Source of the DNA: Rhopalosiphum padi
Lineage: Eukaryota; Arthropoda; Insecta; Hemiptera; Aphididae
Direction: 5' to 3'
NCBI RefSeq assembly: GCF_020882245.1
Contig: NC_083600.1
Span: 1,054,001 to 1,118,000 of the forward strand
DNA: 64,000 bases
Position 1 is the stretch's first letter; every line of letters starts with the position of its first letter. The notes under the pieces are model-generated. The model was given only the letters and a program-made list of their open reading frames with translations, was not told where the DNA came from and ran no database searches. The position numbers and the translations under genes were made by a program. This document shows positions 26,001-37,440 of this stretch, piece after piece.

Positions 26001-27120
26001 TAGGAGGCCATACGGCCGCGGGTTGCCGTAAATTAATTTGGATTTATATTATTAACTTTTCCATGGCGCTACAATAATGATCTAGAAAATGCGCTGTGGC
26101 ATAGCGGGAATAATTGCAATTTTTGATGTATAAAACATAATTTTAACATTTTTTTTTGTATTTTTAATTTTTTTTCAAATTTAATAATATATATATAAAT
26201 TTATAATGACACTGAAAAATAAACTTGGCGTACAAATAATAAATATTCTTGAGGCCGTCAACATGTTAATATGATAAGAATAACTTTAAATTTAATCAAT
26301 ATTCAATATGAAGTTACATAAATTCTGAATAATTTCTGTTGCTAACCAAAAAGCTATGTATATTTATGAGTGCCTTTAAATTGAATATCAATTATATTAT
26401 AATATACACAATTTAAAATATAAAGCATTACTTGTAATTTGTTTACACAAAATTTATATACAACAGAAGTTTCTTGATGTATACTACTAATTTGATCTTT
26501 ATTTTCAATAATATCAACAGATTCAAAACCTTTATCTGTTCTCATATAAAGTTGAGGTATTCCTGAATTATTATGATCATTGACTATCATTTCATACACA
26601 TTGGAATATGTTGTAATAATCTAACGATAATAAAGTTAAAATAAAATATATATAATTTTAGTAATATAATATAAATAATATGGATCACACAAATATAAGT
26701 TAACATACTAAACTAAGTGAGTATTTTAGATTGTTATACCTTAAGACTAGTTTCTTCTTTGACTATTATAACTTTATTATCTCCATATAAAATATAATAA
26801 ACTTCAATTTTAGGCTCATTATATGCAATAAATGGTTCTAAATGTTTAACTTCAATTTCCACATTACAATTTTTTATCAGATATCCTTTGAAAAAAGTCA
26901 TAAGTTTTTTTTCCGTTGTACAAATCACAGTGTCATTGTCATATCCTGAAAAAGAAAATTTAAAATTATAACTGTTGTTAAAACTTTGATCGTCCACTTT
27001 AGTGTTTAATTAACAATTATAATTTACCTAATAGTAAATAAATATTATCTTACCCAATCCTTTTATAGCAGCAGTTGTAATATCTTTATATGACTCTGGT
27101 ATATTTAAAAATTGACTCAT
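22795..27120 (-). CDS. FANCB/FAAP100-like protein (candidate Fanconi anaemia core-complex subunit), 8 exons
   Basis: Exons in reading order: 27120-27054, 26945-26740, 26620-26432, 25103-24904, 24836-24640, 24425-24333, 23372-23153, 23044-22795. All borders are GT/AG, and phases close exactly to 1422 nt (473 aa). The ATG is preceded in frame by TAA five codons upstream with no AG between, so the start is firm. Layout: beta-strand-rich start like a degenerate propeller (residues 1-154), a Gln/Lys helical linker (155-185), a beta-sandwich-like block with LVYGFTLQNTSKLP and NLILLED followed by RFRYEC (about 205-245), then mixed alpha/beta to the end. In my recall of human FANCB the same order occurs: a propeller end, an 'ELRQ...K..S' helix, then W..(I/L)...LV.G...TS..L.......L.LL.D......R. 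This is a pattern match by eye, not a search. If right, the protein would act in the nuclear complex that ubiquitinates FANCD2-FANCI in crosslink repair. It is about half the human length. Otherwise treat it as an uncharacterised real gene. Confidence 0.6.
23153..23372 (-). CDS. FANCB-like gene, exon 7
   Basis: Encodes about 73 residues starting VEDLVTLHCTKLISRYQIKS and ending PLEYILKVYSE, with a run of three methionines (KNMMMNN) and HDWFVHSSLSWLRTIVCYLD. The acceptor is ATTTTGTTATAG and the donor GTATGT; it ends in phase 2. Confidence 0.8.
24333..24425 (-). CDS. FANCB-like gene, exon 6
   Basis: A 93-nt exon encoding MTQYINSDKIMVTANLFLDK and a short following stretch; hydrophobic alternation suggests beta strands. 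The acceptor is TTTTTCATTACAG and the donor GTAAGTATA; it is phase 1 at both ends, so it could be skipped without a frameshift. Confidence 0.78.
24640..24836 (-). CDS. FANCB-like gene, exon 5
   Basis: Starts with PVSNFNLILLEDNKQIWSRF, which continues the strand pattern of exon 4 seamlessly across the 67-nt intron (NTSK-L-PVSN). It then becomes Ser/Asn-rich. The acceptor is TATGTTTATTTAG and the donor GTAATA; it ends in phase 1. Confidence 0.8.
24904..25103 (-). CDS. FANCB-like gene, exon 4
   Basis: Encodes residues 155-220: an amphipathic helix region (QLKTLYDTKRNKISQKTSSL) then TKNSWLKLSNENLVYGFTLQ. The acceptor is TTGTATTTTACAG and the donor GTAAAGT; it ends in phase 2. Reading on without splicing gives a stop immediately (TTG TAA), which supports the junction. 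Confidence 0.8.
25238..25670. mobile_element. TTAA-flanked foldback MITE, copy B
   Basis: Starts TTAAAATGATGCCACATTCAC and ends ...GTAGCATACTTTTAA, so both ends carry TTAA like copy C at 37441-37811. Inner parts of the arms share TTAGCTTAAATATTGGAG and ATTGGTTCTACTAAACAAAA with the family. It sits in the 1.3-kb intron between exons 3 and 4 of the FANCB-like gene. No coding capacity. Confidence 0.7.
25909..26269. mobile_element. piggyBac-like MITE in an intron of the FANCB-like gene
   Basis: The left end CACGTTGACTGCC and the right end GGCCGTCAACATG are inverted partners. The right end is followed directly by TTAA (26266-26269), while the left is preceded by TAAA, one change from TTAA. Inside the left part there are GC-rich subterminal repeats (ATGCGGCCACC, ATACGGCCGCGGG). 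The TTAA target plus CAYGTTGAC ends suggest the piggyBac superfamily. No transposase frame. Confidence 0.55.
26432..26620 (-). CDS. FANCB-like gene, exon 3
   Basis: Encodes 63 residues (92-154), including VYEMIVNDHNNSGIPQLYM, a strand-loop-strand with the 'D..NSG..QL' pattern often seen in propeller-type repeats, followed by a polar stretch. The acceptor is TTATTATCGTTAG and the donor GTAATG. It is phase 0 at both ends. Confidence 0.8.
26740..26945 (-). CDS. FANCB-like gene, exon 2
   Basis: Encodes residues 23-91: alternating hydrophobic/polar strands (YDNDTVICTTEKKLMTFFKG, then IEVYYILYGDNKVIIVKEE), as expected of beta-propeller blades. The acceptor is TTTTCTTTTTCAG; the donor GTATAAC is of moderate strength. 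Frame ends in phase 0. Confidence 0.8.
27054..27120 (-). CDS. FANCB-like gene, exon 1
   Basis: Encodes MSQFLNIPESYKDITTAAIKGL plus one base (phase 1). The donor GTAAGATAAT is strong. An in-frame TAA lies at 15 to 13 nt before the ATG. Confidence 0.75.
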
Positions 27121-28293
27121 AGTGAAAAAATGAATAAGTTATAAGTAATATTAAGACTTAAATGACAAGAAATGATTTATATATAGTAGTTTGAACAACA
27201 GTGTTTGTAGTTGAATTCTAAACCTTAAAAAAATAAACAAAAATAAGATTAGTAAATACTTATACAAAATAAAAACTACTAACTCTTTAAGAGAGATTAT
27301 CATTTAATAATTGAATAAGATACTTTTGTAAAATTAATACTATAAAAATAGTAAACAATAATTACCCAAAACTGCCGTTTTAAAAGAAACATAACATATT
27401 ATATTAATTAAATATTAACTAAAATACACAATTTTATTATTAAGCACTTGCATTATTACCTATTTTGTAATAATAACATGGTACAATTATAGAATATTAA
27501 CCACTATGATATAAATATATTTATAATTTACTAATTGGTAATATTAATTATTAGTACAATAATACCAGTTATTAAATTATTAGTACATTTAGTAAATAAA
27601 TATTTTAGTATTTCACTATGTAATTGTAAGTGACATGAACTAATATGAAATAAATAGTATAATTTCTTGATTCATGAACAAGTTTAGTTTAAATTTTAAA
27701 TTTGATAAGAATATACTGATCAGTACATGGATCTTATACCACTAACCTAACTACTATTTGACCGAAAGAAACCACAATCCAAAGTGATATGCCGCGTAAT
27801 TTTTAAAACCTCTAGACACGATGTAGATTAGGTTATATTATATTATTATCTACCACTGTACATTATTATTATTTTGAAATTGTCTAATGGCTCTAATCCT
27901 ATACAACATATGGAATATGCATAATATTTTAATTTCTATTAGTTAGGTATACCTAACGTAAGTTAATAGATTTAACATAATGTGTTCATTGGACAATTTA
28001 CATAATGTATACCTACGTCCTACATAATATCATATTAATATATAATATATTATATAAATTAACAATATAGGTATATGTATTTCATATATTCTGTGAATTA
28101 TCTAAAATCAAAAAACAAATAACCGCCAAAATACCATGATTGATGATATGAATGATATGACAAAATTATAATAATCTGAATAATCAATTAGGTAAGCATA
28201 TATATTTTTAACACATGACACAGATATCTATTTCCGTGATTTTTAACGACAATTATGAATAATTAATTGATAACCATATTAGATATTAGGTAC

Positions 28294-28323
28294 CACGGTC
28301 TTAGAAGATCTTTTAAGACCGTG
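28294..28323. repeat. Stem-loop with 10-bp perfect arms
   Basis: CACGGTCTTA is followed after ten bases by its inverse TAAGACCGTG. A structurally similar stem-loop with 11-bp arms is found at 35781-35808. They may be remnants of foldback transposons; no promoter or terminator context is evident. Confidence 0.5.
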
Positions 28324-28784
28324 TTAGGTACTATGTTATAGTTTACAGCAGCTGTGATACACTTATACGTCGCAGTTAATTATAGGTTTCACTGTTTCAA
28401 TATGTTTTACATGAGTTCACTAAATTGAATTTATGATGTTCATCCACCCACCTCCGGAGTACAGTTTTTCGTAAACAAAAACATATCATTAATTTAATAT
28501 ATCCATTATATTTTTTCATTCAATAGACAGGTAACGAGGTACGCACAAAATCTGCTATACAACAGATCCATTATTTTTATTTTTATTTTATAGATAGGTA
28601 TTCAATTTGATTTTTCTCCATGAAATATAATTGGTATTTCAACAACTAATTTTTATAACCATGTAACAAAATTAAATACCAAATATTTTAATATAATAAT
28701 ATGATTTTATTTTCACTTAAGATAAATTCGAATAAATAAAATATAACGAATAAACAAATGGATTAATTTTAAACATCATTCCAG

Positions 28785-28930
28785 GTCTATCCTTGTAAAC
28801 AATGTTTTTGGAATCGACCTCGATCAAACCTTCCAGAGCATATTTCTTTGTTTATGAACCCACTGAATTCTGGCTTAAGTTATTAATAATTGCAGTCCAT
28901 GGGGTCATTCAGCTATTGTTAATTTGACAG
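28785..28930 (+). other. Exon-like island with a 41-codon ORF (28802-28927)
   Basis: A GC-richer block is flanked by an acceptor-like AAACATCATTCCAG and a donor-like CAG|GTAACACTT. Inside, an ATG at 28802 opens MFLESTSIKPSRAYFFVYEP followed by a hydrophobic stretch (LKLLIIAVHGVIQLLLI) and TGA. All three plus-strand frames through the whole block contain stops, so as an exon it could only be untranslated leader, terminal, or noncoding. No family recognised. Confidence 0.25.
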
Positions 28931-30346
28931 GTAACACTTGATATTACGAATAAAATATAACGAAAAATATATTGTATACCTATATTAAGTAGGTAGTCAA
29001 TAGTTAAAATTATGTTAGAAATTATTATCGTCATTAATGCATTTTTGCAGATTTGATGTTTAGTATAATATATAGTTATATTATAACTTGTGTCTAAACC
29101 AAAAGTGAATATATTTACAATGAGAGGCGAAAATCGATAGATACCTAGTTTCTATAACATATTTTGATCATCGACTCCGACCTGCCTATCGAATATAGTA
29201 ATATATGAGTAAGTACAACATAATATTTTTCGTTATTATTTATTACCAACGTTTAATTGCAGACAATCTTTGCATAATAAAAGTTATAACTTTCTGTAGG
29301 CGCTAAATAAACATTTTGATACAATAAAAATTTATTATACTTATGCTCTATATAGTGGACTGTGGATATTATGTACCTACTACCTACCTATGAACATATT
29401 GTTTTTTTCTTATTAACTTACTTTATTTTAAAATGGTTTGTATTCATTTCTTTGTAATAAGATTATAAGAATCTATATTGAAATTATGCACTTATTTAAT
29501 ATTGTTTTGCAATTATATTATAATAGAGTAGGTACCTCTGGTACCTAGTATCTACATAAATATGACGACTGAATAAATTATAGCTTTTGTTTTTTCCTTG
29601 TATACTTTAAAAGTAAGTTTCCTTACAACTTTACAATTAGGGCCGTATTCGCATATTTTATGAGAATATTAGTTACATAAGCAATAATGCTTATTGTAGT
29701 TATCATAAAAAAAATAAAGTCTATGTAAAATAATACACAAATAAAGAAATCCAAGAAAGGAATACAAATATTTCTTTGTAGGTACGTATTAAATGTTGTT
29801 GTTCTTCTTCTTGGGTTATTAGGACTACCCCATCTCAAAAGTCATAAGTCATAACCAATCCTGGAAATCCTCCAATTTAATAAAGATAAAATACCGGCTA
29901 CTGCTATTTACTATACTCTTCTTACTCTTCTTACCACCTGTGCAATATGGACGCAAATTTTAATCAACCGACTTTTACACTAAGTATTTTTAAGTATTTC
30001 ATACAACATATATTTTTCGTGTTTATACTTAAAATATGCATAAAACCGCAAAATAAAGAATGGGAAAGTTTAGATAATTGTTCTGCTTTACAGTAGATGT
30101 GTACCTTAATTATCTCGTCGTTGAATAAATCCCTATAATGTGTTAATTTTGTAATCAATAATAAATTGTACAATAATTCTAAGCAAATAATATTATACGG
30201 TTTGTTAGCCTATATATTACTTATTATTTATTATTAATTATTATATTTTACAATATATTGCTATTATACCATTATAGTAATTTATTATATTGTTAGTAAT
30301 ACATACATTAATTAAATTAACCTAAGTAAAATACTGGAATTTTTTT

Positions 30347-30496
30347 ACTTTTGACCCTCCTAAAGTTCAAACTATAAATATAATTTTTGTATCAGAAAAT
30401 CTGAGCATTTTTACTCCTTCAAAAAGTGAAGACAGACATAAAAACATACATCACTATAAAATTAATGCATTCTTCGCTCCGCTCAGAATCTAAATA
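30347..30496 (+). mobile_element. Truncated copy (right end) of the repeat family at 33398-34283
   Basis: Shares the order TTACTTTTGACCC, CCTTCAAAAAGTGAAGACAG, ACATCACTATAAAATTAATGC and the terminal CGCTCAGAATCTAA with the right end of the fuller element. The left part is missing. Confidence 0.6.
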
Positions 30497-33397
30497 TAAA
30501 TTACTTCAACTTAACCAAGCTACTTTAATTTAAGTTTATTTAGTGATATAAAAAAAATATATTATAAAATAGTCTTGGAAATAAAAGCTAACACAGCGTC
30601 ACTACTCATAATCGTTTTTAGTGTATACATTAATTTATCATTCAATTCAAATATAACACATCCATTATACTGTAGTGACCTACTCAATGACGAGGTATAC
30701 TTCTCAGTTTCTATAGACTATAGTTACACTTCTTCTCGCGCACACTTTTAACTTCTCACTTTCTCAACATCACCTATTCAATGAACAATGACAAGGATAA
30801 GTATTTTGTCTATTTCTGCAATAGCTGAAGATGTTAAGGAGCTTTTTACGCAAAATCTTGAAGAATTTCAAGTTCTGAATTTTTTTATTAGATTTGCTCG
30901 TATTTATTTACGCCAGCTATCAGTGATTATTATTGTACATGAATAAAAATTAATAATTTAAGAGTTTTAAATGTCCCCTCCATTATTACCTAACCTAACC
31001 TTAACCTAACGTATTAATAACGTTTTAATATTATTGTAGAAATGTAGAATCAAAATATTGCAAATTTAATACATTTTATGCATATTGCATATGATACTAA
31101 TACGAAGTTGTAATGATCACTTACTAAATACTGGGAATTACCTAACGGGCGGGGCTAATGGCTTGATGCAACGCATAATATTATACGTCTTACTTAGTTA
31201 CATATATTATATCTATACGTCAAACGCAGAAACACGGAGCAAGTTATTTATTATTTTTTGCCTGCAGGAAAGACGTAGGTACCTACACGGGTTGGTGACT
31301 TGATGTAGTAGCATCCTTATATTAAAATAAAATATACTGGTTACTGATATATTATTATAGGTATCGTAAATAATAATTTACATAATTTTTGTTAAGCTGA
31401 TGTCTCAAATCATAAGATTGATTCTGTAATGATATATGATTCCCGATTCCCACTTTCTACCTTGTGAACACACATAAGTATAAAGTAGATACCTAGTTTT
31501 GAAAATTTTCAACTTTTTGCTCCCAAGTGTCATATCAATTCTTATTCCATTTCACATGTGAAATAGAAAGTAAAGTATATTAGTAAATAAATTGGTTTTA
31601 TTTTGTTTAATATATATAATTACCTATACTACCTTTATATATAATATATATATTATACCTATATTATATAGTTTCACATAAAATAAAAATAAATTTGTAT
31701 TTTTTATAACGTTTATTATGTATTTATAATAGGTATAACAATACGATTTTTATTTAATATTCCCTGAAGTATATTTATAAATAGATATTATTTTATATAC
31801 ATATTATATACTGATCCTCTTTATAATCGATAATCATTGATATATTTAATACAACACGTATTTGTATATTTTACATTAGCGAAAAAAATCTTATATTTTT
31901 TGATTTATGTCTGATATGTCAGTAGATCGTTAATTATAAATAATAAAATAGAAAGTACCAAATAGAAGACAACGTCAAGCGGTAGAGACATCGAATCAGT
32001 GTACCTCAAACTTTTGAATAAATAATAAATAATAGTAATAATACGCAGTAAATAAATTCAATTTTAAGAAATTTGTACTTAATAGGATTTAGGTACACTC
32101 ATATTATCAAAAAAAATAGTGAATATGTTTTTTCATATTTTCTCTTATGAGAAAAACTGTATAATATTTGCAAGCTATTAAACTAGAAAAAATGTATATG
32201 AAATATAAATTCTTCGAAAAGTGCAAAATTAAAAAAAATATTATTTATAAATTTTAGGTAAAAGTTTAAAATCTTTACGAATATATTTTACAAACCTAAT
32301 CTAACTTACAAAAATTATTTGATTTTGTTAAAAACTGGTATATGTTGTATTTTGTAAGTATTTATTTAAAAAAGTGATGGAAATTTTTTATTTTTGCCTC
32401 CCCCCACACACACAAACTCTGCAAAAAGACAGTAAACTAGATCCGAGATCCAAACTTCTATCAAAAACTAACCTCTAATAATCCAAATTATTTAAAAACT
32501 TTGAAATCATTTTACATTTATTATTCCGGTCAAAATCTACCAATACAACTCAGAAACAAATTGGATGTATTATATATTTTTATACTAGATTTAATTCTAC
32601 ATGTTCCTTTATATTAAGTAATAATATTTTATTATTAAGTGTTTTATCATTTTCATAACATATTGAGACTGAGTATAACGTATAACTCTTATTAGTTATT
32701 ATTACTGTAATGAAAATATTATAACTAGAAAGTATTAAGCAGTTAGGAGATGTATAGATATAGTATTAGTATTTAGAAAAATCGGCTAAGTGACTGGATC
32801 TGCAAGAAAATATATTGTTGTTAACTGTTTTTTTTTTTTTTTTTTAATTAAATTATATTAAATTTTAATTTTAATACTAAATTCTACATACATATACTTA
32901 TAATATACTCGTATTAATATACAATTTGAAAAACACAAAATATGCTGACCTAAACTAAACGAAATATTAAAAACTACAATTATTTTTTAGATCTATCCTA
33001 TTCAGTTTCTGTTTCAGCTATTCTTTATTATAAAATATAAAATTTTAAAATATATACAATTAGGTAAGGTAAGGATTTTATCTTAATAATTTTTAACTCT
33101 TACAATTAAAATAAGTAAATTCGTAATATTTGTAAAATAATTTGGTTATTTTGAGACAAAACGTGATTAAAAAATAATATCTAACTATTTACAATATACC
33201 TACTATACATTACAATTATTTTTTTTTTATATAGATATAGTTATAATTTGATGTGAATAAAAAATAAAAATATAATAATGTAAAAAGTGGGCAAGTGGGC
33301 ATCGCTCTGCTGTATAGTAGAGATGGAGAGTAGGTCACTGGTCGTGTGGATGTGTTAAATTTGAATGCAATGACGGGTATCAATGTATACGAAAAAC

Positions 33398-34283
33398 GAT
33401 TCTGAACGGAGATGATTTGTCAGTCAATGATAATTAGTTGGATATATTATATTATTATTACTTATATTTAAATTGTAATATATCGTTATTTTACGTGATT
33501 TCGTAAAAAATTAAATTTCATACGCTCATAAAATGTTTTCTATATTGACGCTGGAATTTTTTTTTACAATTACTTAAAGGAAAACTTATGGGTAACCTTG
33601 TATTGGATTTTTGAACCTTAAGTATAAATCACAACAATTTTATGAATTTTCAACTTCAAAATTCCTTACAAATTTTCGCGATTTTGATATATTTCGTAAA
33701 TATTTAAACTTTAAATGCTTATAAACAAAAATTATAACTAACGATTTTTGATTTTTTTTTACTACGATAAGTGCAATTTATAATAAGCCTTGTATTAAAT
33801 TTTAAAGATTTTTTGGAAAGCCAAATTTTTTTTATCGGCAATCCAAGAAAAAAAACTTTAAAAAGTCGAAAATTTCAATTGTCTATAAGTAGCTTAAAAA
33901 AGGTCAAAATATTTTGAAAATTTAATCGTAAATAGATAACCATAATATAAATATTTGGTAAAAATTTCAAATATTTAAAATGATTCGTTTTTGAGTTACA
34001 GCAAAATCAAAATATCGATTTTTTCGAAAAGTGGTTATGCGTAAAAATTCCCGTTTTTCCGTTATTTTTTCAGGGTTTTTCCCGACGCTTTTGAAAACTA
34101 TTGGAAGTTTTTTACTTTTGACCCCACAAAGTACCAACTAGATGAATTTTCCTTTTCAAAGATAGACTGAAGTCAAGAAATCAAAGCATTACTACTACTC
34201 CAAAAAGTGATGACAGACACAAAAAAAAAAAAAAAAACACACATCATTGTAAAATCAATACATTTATCACTCCGTTCAGAATC
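33398..34283. mobile_element. Dispersed repeat with GATTCTGAACGGAG terminal inverted repeats
   Basis: The left end GATTCTGAACGGAGATGAT and the right end ATCACTCCGTTCAGAATC are inverse copies, giving an 886-bp unit with no coding frame. A homologous right end occurs at 30347-30496, so it is repetitive. Near its right end it carries a run of A (about 34220-34236). No target duplication could be read. The superfamily is unassigned. Confidence 0.6.
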
Positions 34284-36400
34284 TAATATGCTTTGTATAT
34301 TTAAACGATTAGGCGTAACTAAATGGTATCAATTTGTGAGTAACTATAATATAGGTAACTACTAACTACATTGAACAGCAGGTATTTAATATTTATCAAG
34401 ACGACGAAACCAAATTATAAGAACTCGTTTCTAATATATGAGTCTGACCAGTGATTTTATTTTATTTTTTTAAAACTGTAGAGCTGCATTGACCCAATTT
34501 TAACCAAGTATTTATACCATAATTTTTATCATTGTGTAAGGTATATTTTCAAAATATTTAACCTGTTTATGAGCAATTCATAAGCAATTGACATTTTCGA
34601 TTTTTTTAATTTTTTTTTTTATAAAATGTATATACTTAATATTTTTTATATACATTATTTGAAGTTAGAATTTTGACAAAATTTGTCAAAATCTCAAAAA
34701 ATTACAAACTATTTAGTAGTAAGAAATACATAAAAAATTATTTTTCTGTATAAGTTAAAAAACTAATGCAAAATTCCTCATTAGTAGTTCATACTGAATC
34801 CATAAAATCTAAAAAACCATAAAAGAAAATTATTTTTTGTAGACATTTCAAGTTAAAACTTGGACGAAAATACTTATTTGAACGATAAATATAATGACGT
34901 TAATTATTTTGTTATAATTTAAAAATATTATTCATGATTTGTTATTTATAGTTTCTCAAAAAAACAAATTTATTCTTAAATTAAAATCGTTTTAAACCTG
35001 AAATATATTCGTATTTTGTTACCAGTATATCATTGGCTCATGTACTTGTGTGACTAGATACTGCTATCTGTATCTAACCAAATATTTTGTCTACGAGATG
35101 AATGACGCACAAACGACATACAACCGACCAAACAAGCTGGCATATAAATGCCGATATTCTTATCAAATAAACTGTAAGCTCATCCACTCCGCACTTGAAT
35201 TAACATTTCAAAAAAAAAAAAAAAAACTGGTTACATATTTAAATATTTAGTAATTAAAAAAACTGACATTTTTGTTTTGTTTTATTTTCGAGGGATGGGC
35301 AGCAGATTGATAGTAGATATACCGAACCACTATTTTTTTTAAATTTTATTTAAAAAAACTTAAACTTCAAAAGTTAAGACAATTTTAATTTTATAAAATT
35401 TGTCTCCCGATGGCTACAATTTTAGGCATCACGTTGCAGTCTATAAATGCAACTATATATAACATAAAATGTACATACATATTGAAAGTCCAAGGTGCTG
35501 GCCGCTAGGTGGCTTAACAAAATATACAATGTACATAAACACAAAATTTATTAATATTATAATTTATAGGTAGGTATAATATGTAGTATGTACAAGGTAC
35601 ATTATGTATAGGTATCCAATATCCATACATAGGGTAGGTGTATATATATTATATAGAATATTGTTGACATAAAACCATCTATGTGCCAAATTTATAAAAT
35701 TGAGGGTTCGGTGTTTTTAAAAAAACAAATTATAATTTGATAATATATTCTATGTGTATTGACTATCTCTATCGTAAAACCACGATTTAAGATCTAACTT
35801 AAATCGTGCGTAAAACTAAATATGAAAAACAATAAATAAAATATCCTTTGTCCCCACCAAAATCCTATAGAAATGTATAGATAACACCCTATGCCTACTA
35901 TACTTATATAAATGAACACAACATTTATGAAATATCTTCATGTGATTAAAAATATAAATATAACACCAATTATATGATTCAAAATATTTCCTACGCAAGC
36001 TTAAAACTTTGATAATTTACACATTATTTATTTTTTTCAGAATAAGATTTAATATAGCTTTAACATTTTAAAATCTGTTTCTGTAGGTCATTTACAATAT
36101 TTTTTTTATACTTTTTTGTGTTTCCCGAAAATTTATTTTTTTTTAGCCCATGGACGGTCTCTTCGTGTCAACTATGATGTATGATAGATAAATGATGCAG
36201 GAGAGTAGAGAGTCCTTGAATTTGCATGTGTATTTGCACGGCTACAAATTGATTGAACCAAATTGAACGGAATTATCCGCCAGTGAGTGTCGTCGGGTGG
36301 ATGCATAATAATATATGTGTAAAGCTTCTGCGGGATACGGCACATATTAACAATAATAATGGATAGGTAACAATATAATAATATAATATCGCGGCCGACG
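34284..36400. other. Intergenic AT-rich DNA
   Basis: No coding sequence is supported. A poly(A) run lies near 35211-35226 and a stem-loop at 35781-35808. A moderately GC-balanced patch around 35480-35515 (AAGGTGCTGGCCGCTAGG) is not recognised. Confidence 0.5.
35781..35808. repeat. Stem-loop with 11-bp perfect arms
   Basis: CACGATTTAAG is followed after six bases (ATCTAA) by CTTAAATCGTG. The shape resembles the stem-loop at 28294-28323, suggesting related short foldback remnants. Confidence 0.55.
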
Positions 36401-36720
36401 AAAGTGCCGGCGGCGACATATGACAATAATCACGTTCCTGCTCCCACCCACCTGACGCACACTCGGGCACGCGGTTAAGACGTTTTGAAAACAAATTGCC
36501 CAGCTAGGTCACCCGTGCGTCGCGTTTGCGCTCGCGTTCCTCTGCTCGGATCACGTCAATTTCTCCGCGGTCGCGTGTTTATTGTGCTCGTGCCTCGGTT
36601 TGACGACGGACCGCCGCTACCAACGTCCGAGAGACCTCCGCCAGATATGTACTGCTGAACTGATATAACGCCAAATACGCATAGCATATTATTATTACAA
36701 TTCTGCCAATAACCAGTGAG
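36400..36720 (+). promoter_or_regulatory. GC/CpG-rich island: candidate promoter and 5' exon of the SLC22 transporter
   Basis: A strongly GC- and CG-rich block (GTGCGTCGCGTTTGCGCTCGC, CTCCGCGGTCGCG, GACGGACCGCCGC) stands alone in AT-rich DNA and resembles the 5' end of the shavenoid gene. A donor-like AACCA|GTGAGC is at 36715/36716. Splicing that to the acceptor at 47711-47712 would join CCA to TGACAGAC and create ATGACAGAC in the transporter frame. Only a short ORF is present in the island itself. Assignment to the transporter is inference. Confidence 0.4.
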
Positions 36721-36782
36721 CATGACGTTAATATAATAATAATGATAAGTATAATATTTTATATGTAATTTTTTATCCTATA

Positions 36783-37222
36783 CAGGTTCGTAATTTACCA
36801 TACTTGCTCACCCCCATTTTTTCCTTTAATAATTAATTTAATCAAATTTTGATTAATGGAATTTTTATATATATTTAAAGACCATATTTTAAAATTACTA
36901 CTTAAAGGAGAAACTGCGGCGATACACACTTATGTTTTAAAAATTAGAATCCCCACATCTTTTAAATTTATATAATTTATCAAATTATTTTTTTAAAAAC
37001 GTTGACGTACCGAAATCATAAATCGAACGAAGTTTAAATAAACAGAAATATATATCTCCACATAGATCTCCTTAAGGACACTGCTAAGATAACACGAAAA
37101 ATATCAAGAATTTAGAATAATAGTTTTTAATTATATTTAAAAATACAAAAAAAGCAAATGTTAAATAACTACATTATTGAAGAACAAAAAATGGGGGTGA
37201 TCATGCTTGGTAAATTGTCCAG
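36783..37222. mobile_element. TA-flanked MITE with about 60-bp inverted repeats
   Basis: The left end CAGGTTCGTAATTTACCATA continues into CTTGCTCACCCCCATTTTTT. The inverted right end reads CTGGACAATTTACCAAGC then ATGATCACCCCCATTTTTTG. TA dinucleotides flank both sides (36781-36782, 37223-37224), as for Tc1/mariner-type target sites. No coding capacity. An eroded relative is near 5700-5750. Confidence 0.65.
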
Positions 37223-37440
37223 TATATTATATATAAATAATATAACAAATATTTATGTAGGTACCGGTAGACATTAAAGTAAGACAGACAACAAATTGTG
37301 AATAGATATTTTTAATGAACATAATATAATAATTATTAATTATAAACAAATTTAGTGGATAACGCTATAGTCAAGAAAATAATTCTATTCACCGGTCATT
37401 TAAAAAAATAAAATAACTATAAACATTTTAAGGAAATATC

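Larger units (their letters stand above)
27121..33390. other. Intergenic AT-rich DNA with one exon-like island and repeat debris
   Basis: No gene is supported. Contents seen: an exon-like GC-richer island at 28785-28930, a stem-loop at 28294-28323, a truncated copy of the 33398 repeat family at about 30347-30496, and a short CCTAA-rich run at 30989-31010. The rest is TA-rich filler. Confidence 0.5.

Noticed and set aside
30989..31010. CCTAA-rich run (also 50356-50370), possible interstitial telomere sequence
   Set aside because: Only two to three units each; too short to distinguish from chance in AT-rich DNA.
36172..36494. Minus-strand frames of 84 and 73 codons over the CpG island
   Set aside because: They overlap each other in different frames and resemble no protein; composition is explained by the island.
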